Origin: Lewinellaceae bacterium
GTDB lineage: Bacteria; Bacteroidota; Bacteroidia; Chitinophagales; Saprospiraceae
Direction of reading: 5' to 3'
Assembly (NCBI GenBank): GCA_020636355.1
Contig: JACJYB010000001.1
Location: forward strand, 124,001-188,000
Length of the DNA stretch: 64,000 nt
Shown here in pieces: positions 53,064 through 60,318 of this stretch. The notes beneath the pieces are model-generated. The model had not been told where the DNA came from. It saw only the letters and a program-made list of their open reading frames with translations, and ran no database searches. The position numbers and the translations under genes were made by a program. Each line of letters opens with the position of its first letter. Positions within the stretch are counted from its first letter, which is position 1.

Positions 53064-53831
53064 ATGTCATTCACGAAGCTTTTAATCCCGGTGATTTTGA
53101 TCGTACGGTGTTTGCTCACGGGACCCGTGGGCATTTCCCAGACACCCCCCTTAACTCCGGTATTCACCAAAGCCGTATATCCGGTTTATCCAGCTTCGCA
53201 AACGCCGCAAATCCGGGCTGACTGGAATGATCCGGCCTGGCTGCACATCGCGCCCCTGGTCATCTCCTTTCCGATGGGTCAGGAGCCCCCATTTGTTCCC
53301 CACGCGTTAGCCCGCGTCTTGTACGACAGCATGAACATTTACGTCCAGTTTCAGGTTGAAGAACGCTATGTACGCAGTGTGGTCCAGCAGGTCAATGGCC
53401 CGGTATCCGGCGATGCCTGTGTGGAATTTTTCTTTTGCCCGGATACTTCAAAACCGGACACCTACTTTAATATGGAGGTGAATGCCGGAGGCACCCCGTT
53501 GCTTTTTTGTGTGACCTATCCCTGGAAAAGTAAGATTGAACTTGACAGCAGTGTCATCCGCACCATACCGTTGGCTCACACCATGCCGGCAGTCGTCGAA
53601 CCGGAAATTGCCGATCCGGTTACCTGGAATATCGAATACAGCATCCCTTTTGCGTTGTTGGAAAAGTATACTTCGATCGTCCGGCCAGCACCCGGTGTGG
53701 TCTGGAATGCCAATTTTTATAAGACAGCCAACAAGAACTCGAACCCGCACTACCTTACCTGGTCTTACGTGGATTTTCCAAGACCTAATTTTCACCTGCC
53801 TTATTATTTTGGCCGCCTGGAGTTTAAATAA
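53064..53831 (+). CDS. Secreted CBM9-like (DUF1083-type) carbohydrate-binding protein
   Basis: A 255-residue protein with a signal peptide (MSFTKLLIPVILIV...ISQ). The ATG at 53064 is preferred to 52929, which lies within the upstream gene. IRADWNDPAW (about 50-59), RVLYDSMNIYVQFQVEERYV and GDACVEFFF-PD (about 120-130) are typical of the CBM9-like beta sandwich, and WNIEYSIPFALLEKY and YFGRLEFK close the domain. These proteins bind reducing ends of sugars or accompany oxidoreductases. Pairing with the PQQ dehydrogenase 13 bp upstream suggests a role with the same carbohydrate substrate. Confidence 0.82.
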   Translation: MSFTKLLIPVILIVRCLLTGPVGISQTPPLTPVFTKAVYPVYPASQTPQIRADWNDPAWLHIAPLVISFPMGQEPPFVPHALARVLYDSMNIYVQFQVEERYVRSVVQQVNGPVSGDACVEFFFCPDTSKPDTYFNMEVNAGGTPLLFCVTYPWKSKIELDSSVIRTIPLAHTMPAVVEPEIADPVTWNIEYSIPFALLEKYTSIVRPAPGVVWNANFYKTANKNSNPHYLTWSYVDFPRPNFHLPYYFGRLEFK

Positions 53832-53866
53832 TCCTGTAAGGTAGCATTTGCGGTATGAGGTCCGGG

Positions 53867-53905
53867 AAAAGCAAAAGGGCCATTTCCATTGCAAAAAAAT
53901 GGCCC
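53867..53905 (-). terminator. Intrinsic terminator of the peroxidase gene
   Basis: On the minus strand, GGGCCATTT (53905-53897) pairs with AAATGGCCC (53885-53877), followed by TTTTGCTTTT. It begins 12 bp after the peroxidase stop. Confidence 0.82.
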
Positions 53906-53917
53906 ACTGAAATGGGA

Positions 53918-55447
53918 TTAATTAATCCTTCCTGCGAATTTTAACAAATCCTGGATATTGGAAATAAGGGTTCCCGGTACGATTTCAATGCCGTTGTTTT
54001 TTACTTCTGGAGCATGTTGATTATTTAAGAAACTATTTTTGTCGGTTTTTATCAGGCCGATTAATGTCTCCGCCACCAGTCGGCTGCCTACTGCTCCCAA
54101 CCGTTCACCCAAATTATGGATGCTGGCTTCTTTGAGCACATAAAACCACAAAGGTGATGTGCAACCAAGACCGGTAGATTTGATGATGTTTTTGTGGGGT
54201 TGACTGATTCCGTCCAACAATTGCTCTTCCGTCAACGGGTTAATGCCCATAGCCTGTGCTACGGCTTGCCCGGTGGGAAGACTCAATTTGTACCCGCGAA
54301 TCAGATTCCGTTGTGCCAGATGAGCCAGCATGGTTTTGGCCGGAATGGCTGAATCAATAGCACTTAGATCAAATAAGCCTTTTGCCAGCCGCCAATCGAT
54401 TTTTCGTGCGTGTTGTGCCGTGGCGCCGACGAAGTTGTTCCAGTCGATGATATTGGCCGGATCCAGCATTTGGTTGGTAAAGAAATTGTTGTGAAATGTT
54501 TCTCCCAATAAGTCCATGATCTTCTTATTGCCGATCGTTTGATTAATCAAATAAAAGGGGCGGATCATGGAATGACCGAAGCGGAATGCAGCCACTGAAA
54601 ATTCAAGCGGCATGAATATCTTTTTATCCGTCAGGAAATAAAACGGTCCATTTTCCATCGTGTCGTAGACAATGGCCGGGTCACACACGTGATTCAAATA
54701 ATCATGGATCACTACGTATTGATAAGACCATCGTAATAGTCGGCGCGCTTTGCTGTATCGTGCTTCCCGCTCAGAGCCGTCGGGATGCTGGCGTAAATAG
54801 TGCATGATTTTATTGTAGGCTGCAATAAAGGATGCATGTAGTTGACTAATCATCAGATTTTCATCGTTCCGGGCATCGGCAATCAGGGCCCTTCCATCTG
54901 CTGTCCGGTTGAGGTCGAAATGATTGGCAGCGGTGTTTAATTTGAGATCCAGGCTGACTTTGTTGTATAATGCATCTGCCTTGGTTTCATAATTGTAGTG
55001 TTCATTGTCAAATTCGGAAGCAAATGCTGGCCCGTCACCAAAAACACTATCGAGATCCAATTGGGGTCTCCGGCCGTTGGTCAATCCTTCGATCACTTCG
55101 TTAGGATTAAGTGGGCTTAATGAACAAGGATTTCCATCGTAACCACCAATTTCACTGATGGAGGTTTCCCGATCTGTCCGGGCAGTAATATCGTGATCAA
55201 TAAATTGACCCAAGTAAGTGTAAATAGCGGGAATTTGGGAATTAAATCCAGGTTGTTCATTATTTAACTCGCCGGGATCGGCCATGGCTTCACCCAGGGC
55301 CATCAGTCCTCTGATTGTACTATTCTGGGCGGGAAGCCGATGACTCTTATGGCAGGATAAGTAATTGAATATGTACCCGAAATCCGTTTCAAATAAAATT
55401 TCTCCGGACTGCAGGACACCCTGAAAATGATTGGAGTGATTGAGCAT
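53918..55447 (-). CDS. Animal-type heme peroxidase
   Basis: A 509-residue member of the animal heme peroxidase superfamily, uncommon in bacteria. The distal histidine lies in YLGQFIDHDIT (about 85) and the proximal one in FRFGHSMIRP (about 291). The Asp and Glu that can bind heme covalently may lie in DHD and the later FDLSAIDSAI region, but this is not certain. LMISQLHASFIAAYNKIMHYLR and YQYVVIHDYLN are other family segments. No signal peptide is evident, so it may be cytoplasmic or secreted by another route. It is monocistronic, with its own terminator. Confidence 0.9.
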   Translation of the reverse strand: MLNHSNHFQGVLQSGEILFETDFGYIFNYLSCHKSHRLPAQNSTIRGLMALGEAMADPGELNNEQPGFNSQIPAIYTYLGQFIDHDITARTDRETSISEIGGYDGNPCSLSPLNPNEVIEGLTNGRRPQLDLDSVFGDGPAFASEFDNEHYNYETKADALYNKVSLDLKLNTAANHFDLNRTADGRALIADARNDENLMISQLHASFIAAYNKIMHYLRQHPDGSEREARYSKARRLLRWSYQYVVIHDYLNHVCDPAIVYDTMENGPFYFLTDKKIFMPLEFSVAAFRFGHSMIRPFYLINQTIGNKKIMDLLGETFHNNFFTNQMLDPANIIDWNNFVGATAQHARKIDWRLAKGLFDLSAIDSAIPAKTMLAHLAQRNLIRGYKLSLPTGQAVAQAMGINPLTEEQLLDGISQPHKNIIKSTGLGCTSPLWFYVLKEASIHNLGERLGAVGSRLVAETLIGLIKTDKNSFLNNQHAPEVKNNGIEIVPGTLISNIQDLLKFAGRIN

Positions 55448-55774
55448 GGTAAAATTATTTTATGGTGATCTAATGCATCATAATGAAATCGTGCTGTTTA
55501 CATGTTGTAGCATGGTGCGGGGTGGATCGCTTACAAATATTAATTATTGCGCATTCTGAAGGGCATAATAAATTCCGGTAATTAACGGGTATTTATCCCC
55601 GCATGAAAGAGGGGATATTACCTGACTGGCCTCGGATTTCCAGGCTCTGGAAAGGCTCGGTATGGATGAATTTTGCAGTTAATCCTGTGGAAGATGATCC
55701 GGTATTTTATAAGTGTATTTCTAACGCTTTATGTATATTACTTGGCTTTAGTTATCAGGCTTAAATCCAAAATT
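55448..55774. other. Divergent intergenic region between peroxidase and arabinofuranosidase
   Basis: About 330 bp with no recognisable gene. The open frame from 55673 extends the arabinofuranosidase upstream but codes for an unlikely second hydrophobic segment ahead of the true signal peptide. Promoters for both flanking genes should lie here; no clear TTG/TAnnTTTG pair was found. Confidence 0.4.
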
Positions 55775-57316
55775 ATGAAGTACCTAACCTCCTTGTTATT
55801 GTTTATTTGCCTATTGGCGTCGCAGGGTATTGCGCAGACAACCATCACGCTGCATGCCGACGAAGGAGAATACACGATCAGCCGTCACATATACGGACAT
55901 TTTTCGGAACACCTGGGGCATTGCATCTATGGTGGATTTTATGTCGGCGAAGACAATAAGATGATTCCCAATCAACGGGGCATCCGCACCGATGTGGTCA
56001 ATGCGCTGAAGGAGCTGGAGATTCCTAATTTGCGCTGGCCAGGTGGATGTTTTGCCGATACCTATCACTGGAAAGACGGAATTGGTCCCAAGTCAGACCG
56101 TCCGAAAATCGTGAATACCTGGTGGGGTGGGGTGACAGAAGACAACAGTTTCGGAACGCACGAATTTCTGGATCTGTGTGAACAATTGGGCACCGAGCCA
56201 TTCATCAGTGGGAATGTAGGATCCGGAACCGTTCAGGAATTATCGGATTGGGTCCAGTACATCAACTTCAATGGCGAAAGCCCCATGGCTGAGCTCCGCA
56301 AGACAAATGGAAGAGAAGAGCCCTGGAAAGTTAAATATTGGGGCGTCGGCAATGAAGCCTGGGGATGCGGTGGTAACATGCGGGTAGAGCATTACGTCGA
56401 CGTATACCGCAAGTATGCAACCTTTATGAATGCGCGCTGGGGAGATGAGCGGATATTCCGTATTGCTTCCGGCCCTTCGGACGATAATTACCATTGGACA
56501 GAAGTCCTTATGCGCGACATCCCTCACCAGCTGATGCAAGGGATTGGAATGCATCATTATTCGGTCATCAACTGGAATAAGAAAAGCTCCGCCACTGAAT
56601 TTTCGGAGGAAGAATATGCCGTCACCATGCAAAAAGCTTATGATATGGAACGGATTATCCGGGGACACAGCGCCGTAATGGACCAGTATGACGCGGACAG
56701 ACGGGTGGCACTGGTCGTCGATGAGTGGGGAGGATGGTATGATGTAGAGCCTGGCACCAATCCAGGATTTCTCTTTCAGCAAAATACCATGAGGGATGCG
56801 ATGATAGCCGGAATGACGCTGAATATCTTTAACAATCATGCGGACCGGGTTCGTATGGCCAATCTCGCGCAGACCGTCAATGTGTTACAGGCAGTCGTGT
56901 TAACGGATGGAGAGAAAATGCTCTTGACACCGACCTACTATGTAATGGATATGTACAAAGCGCATCATGATGCGACCCTGATACCTGCTAAAATCCATAC
57001 CGTCGATTATACCCTGGAAGGCAAATCCATACCGGCCGTATCCGTTTCTGCATCAAAAAAAGAAAATGGGACATTAACCATCAGTCTGGTCAATGTGGAT
57101 TCCAGATCGGCCCAACCGGTTTCGATCGACCTCAGGGGAATGCATGCCCAGGGTGTTCAGGGCCAAATTTTACAGGCAGCCAAACTGCAGGCGCACAATA
57201 CGTTCGATCAACCGGAAGGAGTGCATCCTGCGAGCTATAACGGCGCTAAATTGGACGGCGATCAGATTACACTGACCATGCCGCCTTTTTCCGTAATTGT
57301 ATTATCCGTCCGATAA
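55775..57316 (+). CDS. Alpha-L-arabinofuranosidase, GH51
   Basis: A 513-residue secreted glycoside hydrolase. The ATG at 55775 gives a normal signal peptide (MKYLTSLLLFICLLASQGIAQ, cleavage after about 21). YGHFSEHLG (about 38-46) and LRWPGGCFADTYHWKDGIGP (key RWPGG, Y-W-DGIGP) are GH51 hallmarks. The acid/base Glu is in WGVGNEAWGCGG (about 190) and the nucleophile in VVDEWGGWYD. The C-terminal beta domain is present. It releases terminal arabinofuranose from arabinans or arabinoxylans, here outside the cytoplasm. It has no polysaccharide utilisation (SusC/D) neighbours. Confidence 0.95.
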   Translation: MKYLTSLLLFICLLASQGIAQTTITLHADEGEYTISRHIYGHFSEHLGHCIYGGFYVGEDNKMIPNQRGIRTDVVNALKELEIPNLRWPGGCFADTYHWKDGIGPKSDRPKIVNTWWGGVTEDNSFGTHEFLDLCEQLGTEPFISGNVGSGTVQELSDWVQYINFNGESPMAELRKTNGREEPWKVKYWGVGNEAWGCGGNMRVEHYVDVYRKYATFMNARWGDERIFRIASGPSDDNYHWTEVLMRDIPHQLMQGIGMHHYSVINWNKKSSATEFSEEEYAVTMQKAYDMERIIRGHSAVMDQYDADRRVALVVDEWGGWYDVEPGTNPGFLFQQNTMRDAMIAGMTLNIFNNHADRVRMANLAQTVNVLQAVVLTDGEKMLLTPTYYVMDMYKAHHDATLIPAKIHTVDYTLEGKSIPAVSVSASKKENGTLTISLVNVDSRSAQPVSIDLRGMHAQGVQGQILQAAKLQAHNTFDQPEGVHPASYNGAKLDGDQITLTMPPFSVIVLSVR

Positions 57317-57422
57317 ACAATCCAAAAGGTATCTGCAGTGAAGGGTTAAATCTGCAGAATTTTTGTTGGAGATAAGAATAATCCCCGGTAGGATCCGTTT
57401 TGTTTATTGAAAACCATCTGGG

Positions 57423-57962
57423 ATGTTCTTGAAAAGGTTGTCGTATGCGCTAACGGCTGTAGTCGTTATTCTGATGCAGGCATGTCAGCCGGTGTCTTCG
57501 CGTCAGCCCGCAAAACCTTTTTACGAACAGGCCCTTACCCTGGAGGATATCCCTAAATCCGATTTTACCGGGCTGCAAAAAAGATTAGGTGTCGGGAAGG
57601 ATACAACCTTTATCTTAAATTTTTGGGCAACCTGGTGCCACCCCTGCATAGAGGAATTACCCTATTTCGAAGCACTTTACCCGCAGTTTCAGGACACCCC
57701 GATAAAAATTGTACTCATTAGCCTCGATTTTCCCGAACAGGCCGCTGAAAAATTACCTGCTTTTATCCAAGAACACCGTTTGCAAAATCAAGTCTGGTTT
57801 CTGGATGATCCCAACCCGAATAGTTGGGTTAATACCGTTGAATCGGAATGGTCGGGGTCTATACCGGCGACATGGGTTTGGAAAGCGGGAAAGCGGGCAT
57901 TTAAGGAAGGCTCATTTGCCAATTTGGAAGAACTGAAGTCTTTTATTCAACCATACATCTAA
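57423..57962 (+). CDS. TlpA-like thioredoxin-fold lipoprotein
   Basis: A 179-residue protein whose signal ends in lipobox LMQAC (Cys about 20). The thioredoxin active site is FWATWCHPCIEELPYF (Cys 72 and 75), with a cis-Pro segment GSIPATWVW near 145. WCHPC favours reduction or isomerisation of disulfides in the periplasm. It is followed 11 bp later by another thioredoxin-fold gene, so the two are probably co-transcribed and may act in one redox relay. Confidence 0.9.
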   Translation: MFLKRLSYALTAVVVILMQACQPVSSRQPAKPFYEQALTLEDIPKSDFTGLQKRLGVGKDTTFILNFWATWCHPCIEELPYFEALYPQFQDTPIKIVLISLDFPEQAAEKLPAFIQEHRLQNQVWFLDDPNPNSWVNTVESEWSGSIPATWVWKAGKRAFKEGSFANLEELKSFIQPYI

Positions 57963-57973
57963 CCGCCATCGAA

Positions 57974-58609
57974 ATGAAACAAGTACTTAGTTTTGCAATT
58001 GTTATGCTTACCGGGCTTGGGATTTTTATTCAGTCTCGACACAGTGAAAACAAAGCCGGAGATTCAACAGAGGGATATCAACTAGGAGATCAGGTAGTTG
58101 ATTTTAAACTCTCGGGGGTAGATGGAGCGTCTCATTCGCTTTCGGATTATTACCGTCAAGGCGCTGAAGGTGTAATTGTCATTTTTACCTGCAATATCTG
58201 TCCGGTGTCGCAACGCAATGAAGACCGTATCATTGCCTTGCACCAGAAAACCTCCATTTTAGGGTTTCCGGTCGTAGCTATCAATACCAATGACCCGGAA
58301 AAGTCTTCCGGTGATGATTTTGCAGCCATGCAAGCCCGGGCCAGCGACAAATCTTACCCGTTTGATTACCTGCAGGATATGACCCAGGAAGTGGGCAAAT
58401 CATTTGGAGCAGGACATACCCCTCAGGCATTTCTGCTGGACAAAGAACAGCGGGTCCGGTACATGGGAGCCATCGATGATAGTCCATATAATGCAGCCAA
58501 TGCGAGTCAGCATTTTATTGAAGATGCAGTGAATCACCTGAAACAAGGCACCATGCCGGATCCGGCGATTACGAAATCCATCGGTTGCAGCATCAAGTAC
58601 CGCACGTAA
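57974..58609 (+). CDS. Redoxin-domain (AhpC/TSA-like) thioredoxin-family protein
   Basis: A 211-residue protein with an N-terminal hydrophobic signal or anchor (about 3-20). The domain begins GDQVVDFKLSGVDG, and the active site is FTCNICPVSQRNEDR (Cys 73 and 76), an unusual CxxC with Asn-Ile between. HTPQAFLLDK holds the cis-Pro, and the tail DPAITKSIGCSIKYR adds a conserved third Cys typical of this periplasmic subfamily. It probably acts as a thiol oxidoreductase together with the preceding TlpA-like lipoprotein. Confidence 0.88.
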   Translation: MKQVLSFAIVMLTGLGIFIQSRHSENKAGDSTEGYQLGDQVVDFKLSGVDGASHSLSDYYRQGAEGVIVIFTCNICPVSQRNEDRIIALHQKTSILGFPVVAINTNDPEKSSGDDFAAMQARASDKSYPFDYLQDMTQEVGKSFGAGHTPQAFLLDKEQRVRYMGAIDDSPYNAANASQHFIEDAVNHLKQGTMPDPAITKSIGCSIKYRT

Positions 58610-58652
58610 CCCCAATGGGTCCGGGACAGCATCAAGAAGAACTTGGGTGATT

Positions 58653-59402
58653 TTACAGGGCGTTGATTTGATCAACGGCTTTCCGTGCTTTCCTGACCAG
58701 GGCAGGATCGGTTTCCCAATAACTGTTGGGAGGCATTTCCGGGGCAGAAAAGGACAATCTCGAACGGAAACCGGAAGGTGGCAGCATGGTTTGTTTCGCG
58801 GAGTAATGGATTTGGTCGACACCGGTTTCGTTAACCAGCGGACCAAATAGGTCCGGGTGAAGCCCACTGCCGGCCATGATGATAATTTTTCCTCTTGCCT
58901 GTGAAACCAGATTTTTAATCAGCGTGCGTCCTTCCCATGCCGTTGCGTGCTGACCGGATGTGAGGATTCGGGTATATTGAAGAGCGATCAGTTCGTCCAG
59001 GGCCTGTTCCGGATTGCGGCACTGGTCGAAAGCGCGGTGGAAGCAAATTTCCATGGTTCCGGCAGCTTGTTTCATCGCCTGGGTGAATCCAAGATCCAGG
59101 GCCCCATCCGGCAGTAAGGCACCGACGACTACTCCAGCTGCTCCGGCCAGCCGTGCAAACTCAATTTCCTTGAGGATTAGGTCCTTCTCTACCTGGTTGT
59201 ATATGAAGTCACCACCCCGGGGACGGATCAGGACTGCCACCGGAATGGATAAACGATTGATGGCCATTTCCACGGTTGCCGCTCCGGGTGTCAATCCGCC
59301 CATTTCCAGACCGCTGCAGAGTTCGATGCGGTCGGCGCCACCCTGAGAGGCAGCAAATGCAGAACGGATGGAGGGCGTGCATATTTCCAGTGTGAGCTTC
59401 AT
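58653..59402 (-). CDS. cutC: CutC family protein
   Basis: A 249-residue TIM-barrel protein. LEICTPSIRSAFAASQGGADRIELCSGLEMGGLTPG (key GGADRIELC, GGLTPS-like) and PVAVLIRPRGGDFIY are diagnostic, as are FHRAFDQC, RILTSGQHATAWEG and IIMAGSGL. CutC was named for copper homeostasis in E. coli, but its biochemical role is uncertain. It is monocistronic between the redoxin and a small lipoprotein gene. Confidence 0.95.
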   Translation of the reverse strand: MKLTLEICTPSIRSAFAASQGGADRIELCSGLEMGGLTPGAATVEMAINRLSIPVAVLIRPRGGDFIYNQVEKDLILKEIEFARLAGAAGVVVGALLPDGALDLGFTQAMKQAAGTMEICFHRAFDQCRNPEQALDELIALQYTRILTSGQHATAWEGRTLIKNLVSQARGKIIIMAGSGLHPDLFGPLVNETGVDQIHYSAKQTMLPPSGFRSRLSFSAPEMPPNSYWETDPALVRKARKAVDQINAL

Positions 59403-59466
59403 AATTGCGCTGTTGAAAATGGTCTGGGGGTTATGTATCTTGCGGCCGAAAAGATAGCATTTATCT

Positions 59467-59943
59467 ATGAGAATTCTTCGATCCTACGGCTGGGTAGCCG
59501 TGCTTTTGCTGATGACCATCGCTTGCGCCCATGATACCAAGCTGGAACCCCTTAACCTCCTCGAGTATGGGTTTCCAATTACAATAATGGCTCCCGATAG
59601 CCCGGAAATAAAGACCATGGACCTGGTTGTTCAGAAAGACCTTACGGTCAAGAAAGGAGAGGACTATTATGTTCAGATCTTTATGTCTGATGCGGCCACC
59701 AATAAAGCGGCTAAAGTAAAAGCCGAGAATCTCGAAGTGACCAAGTCCAATCCCTACTTCAGTAAGTTGATTCTGGACGAAGATCAGGGTTACATCTATG
59801 AGATGAAACTGGATTCAGCACATACGGTGTACGGCTTCAAATATTTTAAGATCCAGGGTGATAAGGAATTTGACTTTCAGACAGGATTAACCGGGCTGTT
59901 TAATGAACATCAAGTTCGGAGAATGTACGAAGCGGTCCAGTAA
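59467..59943 (+). CDS. Small lipoprotein of unknown function
   Basis: A 158-residue protein with a signal and lipobox ending MTIAC (Cys about 20). The remainder is a single domain of alternating strands with DLTVKKGEDYYVQIFMSDAATN (about 56-77) and ends in a short helix NEHQVRRMYEAVQ. I do not recognise the family; similar small lipoproteins are frequent in Bacteroidota. It is followed, on the other strand, by a 38-residue ORF whose end lies 8 bp from this stop. Confidence 0.7.
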   Translation: MRILRSYGWVAVLLLMTIACAHDTKLEPLNLLEYGFPITIMAPDSPEIKTMDLVVQKDLTVKKGEDYYVQIFMSDAATNKAAKVKAENLEVTKSNPYFSKLILDEDQGYIYEMKLDSAHTVYGFKYFKIQGDKEFDFQTGLTGLFNEHQVRRMYEAVQ

Positions 59944-59951
59944 ATCTCCGG

Positions 59952-60068
59952 TTAAGAGTGATGAAAGGGTCCGTGCGGAACTTTCTGATCGGAAGGATGT
60001 AAAAGACCCTGCATCATTTGGTGTCCAAATACCAACAGGATCACTGCTAGGAATGCGGCGATGATCAT
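59952..60068 (-). CDS. Possible 38-residue single-span membrane peptide
   Basis: The ORF runs from ATG 60068 to TAA 59952-59954. It begins MIIAAFLAVILLVFGHQMM, a clear membrane span, and ends in a soluble tail with HGPFHHS. It fills most of the gap between the lipoprotein and lptD and is preceded by TTAATTTG, a near match to the -7 box. The composition is unlike random sequence, but without homologue data it remains tentative. Confidence 0.45.
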   Translation of the reverse strand: MIIAAFLAVILLVFGHQMMQGLLHPSDQKVPHGPFHHS

Positions 60069-60248
60069 AGGATTATAAATTTCAGTTCAAATTAATCCAT
60101 CCTGCCCCGCTTGTCAATACCTTACCTCACAGCTAACGTATTTTTAACAGTTTTAATATGAAATTCTGTATCGGGTGGTCTTAAGCCTATAACCGATGAT
60201 TGCCCAGGTACTACGGGCCGAAACCACAGCATTGTATAATGAAACAGC

Positions 60249-60303
60249 TATGCTGACCGAAGCGTGAGTACCCCATGCCTATGCTGACCAAAGCGTCAGT
60301 ACA
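60249..60303 (-). repeat. Two CTGAC...GTCAG hairpin elements after lptD
   Basis: Copies at 60249-60271 and 60280-60303 read TATGCTGACC(G/A)AAGCGT(G/C)AGTAC on the plus strand. The second is a perfect CTGAC/GTCAG hairpin and the first has one arm mismatch. They lie 16 bp after the lptD stop and belong to the same family as those downstream of the giant T9SS genes. Confidence 0.75.
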
Positions 60304-60318
60304 CCACATCGTCAAACA

